Source of the DNA: Dryas octopetala
Taxonomy: Eukaryota > Streptophyta > Magnoliopsida > Rosales > Rosaceae
Assembly: GCA_963921425.1 (NCBI GenBank)
Contig: OY992839.1
Location: 10,581,409-10,645,408 of the forward strand
Length of the DNA: 64,000 bases
Direction: 5' to 3'
Part shown: positions 1 through 8,605 of the stretch, one piece after another
How positions within the stretch are numbered: position 1 is the first letter of the stretch
Layout: each line of letters starts with the position of its first letter
Made by a program: the position numbers and the translations under genes
The notes under the pieces: generated by a model
The model's database searches: none
The model's input: only the letters and a program-made list of their open reading frames with translations
What the model was told of the DNA's origin: nothing

Positions 1-29
1 ATTTATATCAAGAACAATTATGTGCTTGA

Positions 30-380
30 AATTAGCTCAGTCAAATGATGAAACCATATTACATTATGCAACTTAGTGAAACTGTTTCCTCCTACACTAA
101 GTGAAACTGTTTCCTCCTACACTAAGTGAAATTGTTTTCTCCTACACTAAGTGAAACTGTTTTCTCCTACACTAAGTGAAACTGTTTCCTCCTACACTAA
201 GTGAAACTGTTTCCTCCTAGACTTGGTTATAGTTACATAAATTTGTGCAACTTGCATAAACTAGGTGAAACTACATCAGTCAAATCACGAAACCATATTA
301 CATTATGCAACTTAGTGAAACTGTTTCCTCCTACACCAAGTGAAACTATTTCCTCCTACACTAAGTGAAACTGTTCTTAT
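30..380. repeat. 25-bp minisatellite array
   Basis: About six head-to-tail units of roughly 25 bp run from about 71 to 220, each reading close to CTAAGTGAAACTGTTTCCTC plus CTACA. A second short block follows at 300-375. A longer phrase (the stretch ending CATTATGCAACTTAGTG) precedes both blocks, at about 30 and 270, so there is a second-order repeat of about 240 bp. No coding role is visible. Confidence 0.85.
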
Positions 381-744
381 TTAGAAATTGAGTTGCAATT
401 GTTTTTTGTCGTTTTACCTTATGTTTCGGTGCTTTGTTTTGTTTTGTTGCTTGCTTCCCCTTTGCCATTTTTTAAACCCTGCAATTTTGAAAGTAGTCAC
501 AGTTATTAGAATATACTAGTGACCTTGCTGAAAGTAGTCACAGTTTTAGAACCCTACAAATTTGCATAAGAAACACAAATTCAATACAAATATAGTTACA
601 TTAGTACACTTACCCAGAATATCCACAAATTTTTATGTCCCAGAATACCGAGAAGAAAATTATGTACACTTACCTTTTCTGCAAAAATTCTTTATGTTTG
701 TTGTCGATTTTGGTTTCTTCAGCTAATATATGTGTTGGTTTGTA
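381..744. other. spacer, nothing recognised
   Basis: AT-rich unique-looking DNA. The words AGTAGTCACAGTT occur twice (about 493 and 534). I see no gene, splice-bounded exon or transposon end. Confidence 0.5.
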
Positions 745-1240
745 GGAGAAGGAGTAGATTTCGGAATGAGAAATCGTGGGGGGTGAGTGGCGGAAGTTGA
801 AGAGTGAGTGGGTTCTGAAACTGTTTTCGGAGGGGGGAGTGGGTTCTGAAACTGCTTTCGTGATGGAATCAGAAATCGTGGGGGGGGGGGGAGTTGGGGG
901 AAGTTCAGAGGGAGTGGATTCTGAAACTGATTTCGCAATGGAATGAGAAATCGTGGTGGGGAGAAGTGGGGAAGGTTGAAGGGGGATGGGTTCTGAAACT
1001 GTTTTCGTGGGGGGCAGTGGGTCTGAAACTCTTTCAGTGATGGAATGAGAAATCTTGGAGGGGGGAGTGGGGAAGTTGAAGGGGGATGGGTTCTGAAACT
1101 GTTTTCGTGGGAGGGGGGAGTCGGTTCCAAAATTTTTTCTAATGGAAGGAGAAATCTTGGAGGAGGGAGTATGGAAAATTGAAATGGGTTCTGAAACTGT
1201 TCGTGGGAGAGAGAGGGTCTGAAACTGTTCGTGGGAGAGA
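745..1240. repeat. G-rich degenerate tandem repeat
   Basis: Four to five imperfect units of about 100-115 bp, each containing GAGAAATC, a run of G, GGGGAAGTTGAAG and GGTTCTGAAACTGTTTTCG. The plus strand is purine-rich with runs of up to 12 G. Proline/serine-rich open frames on the minus strand are a by-product of the repeat and are not called as genes. The core TGAAACTGTTT also occurs in the minisatellite at 30-380. Confidence 0.8.
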
Positions 1241-1555
1241 TCGTGGGATATTTTCGTGAGGTGGGTTGGGCTGCTGGGGGGTTTTGGGCTTCCAGCTGTC
1301 CTGTGGACTTGCTTGGGTGCGGTTTGTTTGTGGGCTTCTGGCAATTTGTGGGCTTGGTTGCAGTTTCTATGGGATTGGTTGCGGGCTGTGGGCTGTGGGC
1401 TTGGTTAATGGCATAGACGTAAATTCTAGTAATAATGAAGCCTAAACTATTGGTAGGCTGTGTTTAGGGTGCGGCTGGTGTGTTGGGTAATGGCTGGGTG
1501 CGGCAACAAATTTTTTCCTATAGTTGGGTGTTATAAATTACGGACTGTTAATTTC
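1241..1555. other. spacer, nothing recognised
   Basis: GC/T-rich stretch with many TGGGCTT and GGGCTGTGG words, then ordinary spacer. No gene or transposon end seen. Homology with the other TNL 3' flanks begins at about 1556. Confidence 0.5.
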
Positions 1556-2059
1556 TATAGGCCGAGCTGAACTTAAGGTCTAATTAATTTTCGGCCTTGC
1601 TTGGACTTGACCCAATCCCACCTAGTTATATAGATGCATATCCATTGTTCTGACTATATTGAAGTGATTTGAAGAATTTTTTCAAGGTGAGAAATATGTC
1701 AGGATTCTAATATGTTAAATATTCGGTTCTTTTGAATATACCCATAAAAGAATTAATGTAATTTTTTTTTTCTTTTTGCAGCTAAAAAAGACTTTATTTA
1801 TACAAAGATGAGAAACAGCCAAGTATGTATCAGATAGCCAATGAGGCCATCATGTACCCAAACATGAATATCAGAAAACACAAGTGCATGCTTAACAAAA
1901 GATGTGCTTCTCCATCAGCATATAGTTTGACAAATTCCCGAGGGGCCAACTCCATCGAGAATTAACCTAAACACTCGAAAATTACCATAGGAGCTGGTGG
2001 GTTAGCGATGTGCACAATTCACAAATGCTGCCATCAAAACTGGTGAACCAAAAACAACA
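1556..2059 (-). other. duplicated 3' flank of TNL-A
   Basis: This 500-bp block, starting near AGGCCGAGCTGAACTTAAGG, recurs almost base for base downstream of TNL-B (13300-13802), TNL-C (27405-27877) and TNL-E (55585-56254). It probably holds the receptor 3' UTR and terminator. The match shows that the copies arose by segmental duplication carrying the flank. Confidence 0.7.
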
Positions 2060-2520
2060 TCAGAAGCCCCACTTTGAGAAAGCCAAATCCGCCAGAAAAC
2101 AAAAGCAATGAAAACAAGAGCAAAGCCCCTGCTCTTGTTGATGATGATGATAATGATCCACATTCACATTCGTGTCATCATCATCATATTCATCGACTAA
2201 TTCCATAACATCTGAGGCAGAGGCTCCAGCATGACCTGGCTCATTCTGTTGTTGAGGATTCATTGGCTCCAAAGACAAGGAATGGCATTTCTGCTCTTGT
2301 TCTAGTTGAAGATGATGATGATGATGATGAACCACATTCGCATCATCATCATATTCATCGACTTCCATCTCATCTGAGGCTCCGCCAGCCTCATTCTGTT
2401 GAGAATTCATTGGCTCCAAGCACAAGGAAATCCCCTGCTCCTTACTACCATCCTCGTGGCATACTAGCTTGACCCCGCAGCGGGACACCCGTACACCCGT
2501 AATAGGTAACGCATAAGTTT
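2060..2520 (-). pseudogene. out-of-frame C-terminal tail of TNL-A
   Basis: This is the last part of the final TNL exon, readable in its own frame from about CGVKLVCHEDGS to the end SKWGF. It has SLCLEPMN and SLSLEPMN motifs, Asp runs (YDDD) and a His run. It is the same tail as in TNL-B, D and E but lies in a different frame from the LRR upstream because of the internal deletion, so it is probably untranslated here. Confidence 0.75.
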
Positions 2521-5343
2521 CATGCCATTCAGGGAGGATACCATCTTTCCCGCAATTTCTGGGAAACTCTCAAGCCTTTTACAATGTTGAAAAGTTATCT
2601 CCTCCAGAGAGTTCATGGTGACTAGTTTTGGAAACCTTTTTAGGTTAAAGCAGTAATCAACTCTCAGTTGAACAAGTTTATCAAGATATCCAACAGAAGG
2701 ATGAACCTCAACTAAACTTATACAGTCAGTTAGATTCAACTTCTTTAGGTTTGGGATTTCTGAGAAGTCAGGGATTTCTGTTAGAAATTCAGACTCAGAA
2801 AAATCCATAAATGTCAGATTTTGCAAATTCTGTGACAAAAAAAAGAAAAAAAAAAAAAGGAAAGGATTAGATATTGTTAAGCTTCAAAGAAGTTTACAAC
2901 ATAACATTAACAAATAAACTCTTACAATGGATGAAAGTAATTTAAAGTACCTTCAATCCCTTCCACAGTCGTGTCATGCAACTACGAGGCATATTGAGAG
3001 CAACAAGTTTCCTTGGATGAAAATTAGATGGCAAAGATTGTGAAGGATATTCAGCCCAATCAAGCAATCTCAAATTGTTGGGGAGATAATTAGCGATGTC
3101 TCCAGAAAGGCGAGCATTGCAATTTATAAAAAATTTGAGATTTTTCATCTTTGAGAAGCAATTAGCAGCCAAGGGTATCTCATCTGGTTTAGGCAAGTTT
3201 ACCAGGATACCTCTAATTTGATCGATTCCCTATGTAGTATGAAAAAGCAATAGCATTAAAAAGCAAGTTCTTTATCAAATAAATCAACTTGTTTACAATT
3301 CGATATATTTTTCAATAAGATTTTAAAAGAAAATTATTAATCAAGTTTTTTTTTTTTTTTTGAGAAAAATCCCAAAGGCAACTTCATTCAATTGAATTCA
3401 ACCAAACCAAAACATCATGGTTCAGGTAAGGAAGAAGCCAAGGAGGCCCTTCCTCAAGCCAAACATACGATTGTGTACAATCAAAGCTACACCAAGCTAA
3501 TTTTTGGCCAACAATTTTACAAATTCAGGGTTGATAATAAAAAGAAATGACCTCAAACTGATGCATTAAGTTCTTGATTACCAAATTGAATAATAGAATA
3601 TATATATATATATTATACTTACTGTATCTTCTGTTAGAACATGATAAACATCTTCGTGAAACCACAATCTGCTACGCTTGCCAGGCTCAGTAGCCGATTC
3701 TTGTCGAACTATTTCTTTACCCATTTCTTCTACCAAGTCATGCATCGAAATCCTTTCATATTGGTCAATACTTACTAGGGCCTTTTCTATGAGCACTTCA
3801 ATACCAATCACAGGGTTGAGGTCACAAGCTTTAAGTATTTTTATCACATATTCCTTCCTTCCACCTTTAAAGAAACATGCAATGTCAAGGAATACATCCT
3901 TCACAGAATCTTCCAATGCATTGTAACTTATTTCAAGAGCACTCTGGACCTCTTTGTTAGGAATTCTTTTGTAATTATCTAATGCATCTTGCCATTCATC
4001 TATGCTTCTACTATATAGATGAGAACCTAAAACTATCAAAGCCAATGGAAGAGCTTGAGCATAGTCTACTGCACATTTCGTGAGTCTCACATAATCATCC
4101 AAAGGTTCATCTGTTTTGAAGGCATTCCAACAAAAGAGCTTCATGGCTTCATGATCACCCAATTTCTTAACCTCATGTATTAAATTAATTTGATGAACAG
4201 TTAGCAAACGCTTATCTCTGGTTGTTATTATAATTCTACTGCCCAAACCAAACCATTCAGACACTCGAGCTAACTTATTTAATTGTTCTAATTCATTCAC
4301 GTCATCAAGAATTAAGAGAACCTTTTTACGACTCAGCCTTTTCCTTATCTCACTGACTCCTGCATCAACACTATTGAGCTTTAAGTTTTTGTCCCTTAAG
4401 ATATCAGATAGCAAAGTCTCTTGTAGTTGGACTAAGCCTCCATGTTTCATTGATGTTTCTCTAACATTTACCAAAAAACAACTGCCTTCAAACTTATGGG
4501 CAATAGAATTATAAATAGCTTTGGCAATTGTTGTCTTACCAATTCCACCAAGCCCCCATATCCCTACCATCCGGACATCATTTGCCTCAACATCTAAAAG
4601 CTTGTCCATGTCTTGTAGAGGAGACTCTATTCCAACTGGATGCACCGCCACATCCAAATCTGTATTTGAAACTTTGACTGATATCTCCTTAACCATCTTG
4701 TTGATAAGTTGAGACTCAAATCTGCCAATTCAAAAGCGTACAAAATATCTAGTGAGTTGACAACTCAATCTCTATATATATTAAAAAAGAACAGGATTTT
4801 TTTTTTTTCCATGTAAAATAAGAGGACACAACACTGGTTAGTAATATACCCATCCAAAAAATGCCAGCCGGACAAATTTGCTGCTTTGGAAAGTGCTATC
4901 CTCCATTTTTGCACCTTATCCATGTTATCCTTGAATTTGCATTCATGTTTGGCAAGTGCCTCACCGAAACTACCTCTATTGTGCCGTATATCTGAGGGAT
5001 CCACCTTGTAAAAAATTGGCACAACCAATTGTTGCTTTGATTTTTGACATTCAAGGATTTTAACGAGTTCATCCAAGCACCACCCCGAGGAAGCATAGTT
5101 TTGAGAGAAGACGATGATAGAGATCCTTGACTCTTCAATTGCTTTGAGAAGCGCTTGTGATATTTCTTCACCTCTTCTAAGCTCATCATCATCTCTGAAG
5201 GTGCGAATTCCTTTCTGAATCAAAGCGTTGTGCAAATGGTCTGTAAAATTATAACGAGTATCCTCACCTCTAAAACTGAGAAAGACATCATAGGTCCATG
5301 AATGGGTGAAGGAAGAAGATGAAGACTCTCCTTGACTGGCCAT
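2060..5343 (-). CDS. TNL-A, TIR-NBS-LRR receptor with truncated LRR
   Basis: Predicted intracellular immune receptor. Exons from splice signals and phase: TIR 4850-5343 (first ATG, MASQGES), NB-ARC 3623-4721, short exon 2951-3229, LRR exon from 2829 to a stop at 2464; product about 745 aa. The TIR shows YDVFLSFRGEDTR and the WCLDEL segment carrying the glutamate used for NADase activity in this family. The NB-ARC shows P-loop GGIGKTT, kinase-2 LLILDDVN, RNBS-B SRIIITTRD, an ALPLAL form of GLPL, DIACFF and MHD-type SMHDLVEEMG. A deletion near 2540 removes most LRRs and the C-JID core and shifts frame, so the C-terminal tail (2060-2520) is no longer read. TIR and NBS are intact, so a truncated receptor is possible. 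The leader upstream of this ATG is open but starts with TTG. Confidence 0.85.
3346..3566 (-). mobile_element. poly(A)-tailed LINE/SINE-like tail in intron 2
   Basis: On the minus strand this ends AATGAAGTTGCCTTTGGG plus ATTTTTCTC and about 16 A, a typical non-LTR retroelement 3' end. The same insert is in intron 2 of TNL-D and TNL-E. TNL-C has the empty site (ACTCAAGCTCTTGATTACC near 29880). Confidence 0.7.
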
Positions 5344-5860
5344 AGAAGCTATACTACTGCGTGTTTGCAAGTCAGATAACCAAACAGCCTCACAGAGTTG
5401 GGAATGGTATACAGTATACTCACCTTTGCATGATATAAACTATAAAGCTGCAGTTTCCTACTACCTGCTTTGTGAATGTGAAGAAAGAGAGGAATTGTTT
5501 GTTTGGTGAGAGAAAGAGAGACTTTCGTTGCAACTTCAACTGGGTTATGTCCTTTTTGCTAGTTGTTACTGCAAGTTTGCACATGATTGTGTTTTTTACT
5601 TTTACTTTTTGACGGGAATTTTATTGGTACTTTGCTTTTTGACGAACCCTCGCTATCAATTTTGTCGATGGGCCCCTACTGTTCATCATGATAGGAAACA
5701 GCCAGCATGACGATTAAGGTGGTGAGTCTCTTTGGATTACACTTTTACACCATTCTGTTGTTTTGTTTTCGTTTATTTTATCTACTTGTTCTCCTTTTCT
5801 CAATAATTCAGAGAAGATCTCATGACTAATTAAGGCATCGTTTGGTAAGGTTTGCTCCTA
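5344..5860 (-). promoter_or_regulatory. 5' flank and probable promoter of TNL-A
   Basis: On the minus strand a TATA-like CTTTATAGTTTATATC (5431-5447) lies about 90-100 bp before the ATG, preceded by GGTAGTAGGAAACTGCAG. The same block is found upstream of TNL-E (61011-61560). Shorter versions stand before TNL-D and beside the solitary TIR fragments. A GCAAAGGTGAGT donor-like word near 5422 could mark a leader intron. Confidence 0.45.
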
Positions 5861-5903
5861 TTTTCTCTACATTTATTTACTTATTTATTATTTTCTCGCT
5901 ACG

Positions 5904-5998
5904 CTCACCTATAAAACTCATAAACACGTACATGGTCCAGGAATGAGGGAAGGAAGCAGAAGATAACCAAACAGTCTCTTTGATTGGTCATAGAAACA
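5904..5998 (-). pseudogene. decayed start of a TIR exon
   Basis: About 95 bp aligns with the first codons of the TIR exon and its leader (words CACCT..AAAACT, GGTCCA.GAATG, GGAAGGA.GAAGA, TGG.CATAGAA), but with many changes and no usable frame. An equivalent stands at 61565-61670. Confidence 0.5.
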
Positions 5999-6064
5999 CA
6001 TGGTATATTGGTATTGTCTGTTTGCGTGCATGCCTGCTGATTGATAACTAAACACCCTAAACAC

Positions 6065-6404
6065 TATCGAGAAAAATCTCACATTGAAGATGTGAGGGCA
6101 TTGCTAGTGGCTTATAAGGATTTGAGGTACTCATCTCATTGCTAATTACTTTTGGGATGGATGCCTAGATTTCCTCATGGTATCAGAGCAGATTATCCAC
6201 ATGATGCGTCTAACGGCCACACATGTTCTCATATCACTTAATATAAATTGTCCACGTGTTAGACTTAAATGATGTTACATGTGCAAGGGCGTATTGAGAG
6301 AAATCTCATATTGAAAATGTGAAAGACTTACTAGTAGCTTATAAAAATTTAAACTATCCCTCTCATTATCAATTAATTTTAAAATAAATGTCTAAATTTC
6401 TTCA
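6065..6404. mobile_element. TRIM miniature retrotransposon
   Basis: Two 113-bp direct repeats (6065-6177 and 6292-6404), sharing GAGA.AAATCTCA.ATTGAA and ending TTTC.TCA, flank an internal region of 114 bp. The internal part opens with TGGTATCAGAGC (6178-6189), the standard primer-binding site for initiator Met tRNA, and ends in the purine-rich GTGCAAGGGC. No coding capacity. I could not find a clean target-site duplication. Confidence 0.7.
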
Positions 6405-6773
6405 CATCTTGGTACGTATAAAATTGCAGTGTCCTACAATCTAGTCAACCATGTGAATGTGAAGGAGAGAAACTTTCGGTGCAACTTAATCGGTGATATT
6501 TCCTTTAGTTTGTACTCGTTTTCACATGATATATGGAGCCTACACACCGACACAATGACTGGTGCTGTGTTACTTTTTCTTTTTGACTAGATTTATACTT
6601 GCAACTATTTTCTTTATGGTGATTGGACTCCTCACTATGAATATTGTCAGGGTGAATTTCTCTTGTAATGTATCACATGTTCATAGATTTTGTAATTCAT
6701 GTAATCTCAATGGGCCCATTCCCATTCCCATTCCCATTCCCCACCCCCTCTCTTTCCTTTTTATTCTTTCCAC
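6405..6773. other. duplicated spacer
   Basis: Conserved block also present at 17527-17887, 32690-32900 and 62063-62448. It contains a CCCATT simple repeat near 6716-6740, which is longer here than in the other copies. No gene is supported; a short plus-strand open frame is repeated with the block but matches no family I know. Confidence 0.5.
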
Positions 6774-7222
6774 ATTCATAACATGTTTACTATTCCAATT
6801 ACGGATTAAGAAGAATTGAATTGATAAGGAATTAAATTGAGGAGAAATTGAATTGATGCGGAATTGGATTCTCATTGAAGCTGTTTACTAAATTATTTGG
6901 AATCATAGTAGGAATGATATCATGTGAGTATTTAATTACTAAAATGCCCTTGTTCTAAATAAATTATTTTATATGCTAGTTAATAATGTAAGGGTAATAT
7001 GGAAAAAAAAATAAGGAATTGAATTCCTCCAAAATAAGGAATTGGATTACTACCTCTCATCCAAGAATCCAATTCTTCCAAAATAAAGAGTTGAATTCCT
7101 AATTTCATGTAGACCCCACTTATATTTTTATTCTCATATGGTTAGTAAACAAAGGAGTAATCCGTAATCGGAATCCAATTCTTTATTTTGATTCTGATTA
7201 CGGATTAGTAAACATGCTATTA
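6774..7222. mobile_element. MITE with ACATGTTTACTA ends
   Basis: Begins AACATGTTTACTATTCCAAT and ends with the inverse, GATTACGGATTAGTAAACAT. The inside is AT-rich with repeated GGAATTGAATTCC-like words. The TNL-C side keeps the empty site (CACATTCAAATTCTTTTG near 32916). Copies lie at 17888-18330 and 62449-62893. Confidence 0.65.
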
Positions 7223-7434
7223 AAATTCTTTTGTTCACCAGCCAATGATTCTTTTAGTTTTAGGTATGAAATTCATTTATTGTTTCTACAATACCGAGCT
7301 TGTATTGTCACTAAAATTGACGAACTTAATTACTATCGTAATAAAAGTAGGGTATCAAAATTGTCAAAATTAAAAGAATAGAGACAAAAGTAGAAGTACT
7401 GTCAAAGTAAAGGTACAAAAAATGACAGTTGGCC

Positions 7435-7569
7435 AAGAATGGAAATATTACCAGCGCTTTTCACGGTAATTGAAGAGTCAAGGATCTCTCATTGTCTTCT
7501 CTAAAGAATATGCCTCCTCGAGGTGGTGTTTGGATGAACTTGTTAAAATTCTTGAATGTAAAGAATTAA
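7435..7569 (+). pseudogene. TIR-exon fragment, plus orientation
   Basis: This 135-bp piece of the TIR exon (encoding roughly the SQGSLIVFS and [13 protein letters not shown] region, with frame breaks) lies opposite to all other receptor exons. It is bounded on both sides by GGCC arms of the MITE described next. It is the inverse complement of 8048-8185 at roughly 90% by eye. Confidence 0.75.
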
Positions 7570-7712
7570 GGCCAAATATCACTTTTTGTCCTTGTACTTT
7601 GACAGTACTTCCACTTTCGTCCATGTTCTTTTAATTTTGACAATTTTGATACCGTACTTCTATTACAATAACAATAAAATCCACTTTGTCAAGTCCAAAT
7701 GTCAAATTAATA

Positions 7713-8047
7713 GGCCAAATGTCACTTTTCGTCTCTGTACTTTGACAGTACTTCCACTTTCATCCCTGTACTTTTAATTTTGGCATTTTTGGTTCTGTAC
7801 TTCTATTGCTACGTAATAAAAGTACGGTACCAAAATTGCTAGTTGGAAGGCCAATTTGATTTGGTAGTCATGAGAGGGGCATGTGATGCCACGTCAGCGT
7901 TTTCCGTCACTAAAATTGACGGATTTGACATAATGAACCTAATTACTATCGAAATAGAAGTACGGTACCAAAATTGACAAAATTAAAAAAACATGAACGA
8001 AAGTGAAAGTACTGTCAAAATACAAAGACAAAAAGTGACATTTGGCC
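7713..8047. mobile_element. MITE with long GGCCAAATGTCAC inverted repeats
   Basis: Starts GGCCAAATGTCACTTTTCGT and ends in the inverse, AAGTGACATTTGGCC. The terminal inverted repeats extend about 100 bp (both arms contain the ACTTTGACAGTACTT word or its inverse). Further single arms lie at about 7290-7434 and 7570-7712 around the plus-strand TIR fragment. Full copies are at 18822-19155 and 63385-63719; single arms lie near 12965, 33285 and 46921. Confidence 0.7.
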
Positions 8048-8350
8048 TTAATTCTTTACATTCAAGAATTTAAAATTCATTCATCCAAACACCACCTGGA
8101 GGAGGGATATTTTTGAGAGAAGACAATGAGAGACCCTTGACTCTTCAATTGCTGTGAAAAGCGCTGGCGATATTTCTTCTCCTCTTCTAAGCTCGTCATC
8201 CATGAAGGTGCGAATTCCCTTCTTAATTAAAGTTTTGTGCAAATGGTCTGTAAAATTAAAACGTGTATTTGCACCTCTAAAACTAGGAAACACATCATAG
8301 GTCCATTCATGGATGAAGGAAGAAGATGAAGACTCTCCTTGACTGGCCAT
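8048..8350 (-). pseudogene. truncated TIR exon
   Basis: Opens with ATG (MASQGES, ATG at 8350) and reads YDVFPSFRGANTR and FTDHLHKTLIKKGIRTF up to ISLL, then breaks frame before WCLDE. It stops at the MITE edge in the codons for ILECKEL. The catalytic-glutamate segment is out of frame. No NBS exon follows. The variants FPSFRGANTR are shared with 19156-19458 and the copy at the window end, so these three remnants form one subfamily. Confidence 0.8.
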
Positions 8351-8605
8351 AGAAGCTAGACTAGCTACTGTGTGTTTGCAAGTCAGATAACCAAACAGCC
8401 TGAAAGAGTTGGGAATGGTATACTCATCTCAAAGATTAGACTTGATTTGTATCATATAAACTGCAGTTTCCTACTACCTGCCTTGTGAGTGCCAAGAAAC
8501 AGAGTAACTTTTACTTTTTGCGAGTTTTCCTACTACCTGCCAGTTAAATTGTTAATAGGTGTTTGCACATTATTGTTACTTTTCTTTTTGACCAACCCCT
8601 CACCC
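8351..8605 (-). promoter_or_regulatory. remnant TNL promoter block
   Basis: Matches the flank upstream of TNL-D (ATCATATAAA..CTGCAGTTTC and CTACTACCTGCC words). It is cut at about 8605 by the LINE fragment; the uninterrupted version continues as GACGAACCCCTCACTATCAA at 19720. Confidence 0.45.

Noticed and set aside
670-1344. Long minus-strand open frames rich in Pro, Ser and Thr
   Set aside because: They run through an imperfect tandem repeat in more than one frame and show no domain; composition follows the G-rich array.
2263-2472. Plus-strand open frame with Asp and His runs
   Set aside because: It is the antisense shadow of the receptor tail; triplet repeats keep both strands open.
3678-3926. 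Plus-strand open frame opposite the NB-ARC exon, repeated at 59282-59530
   Set aside because: Conserved only because the sense NB-ARC exon is conserved; no start context and no domain.
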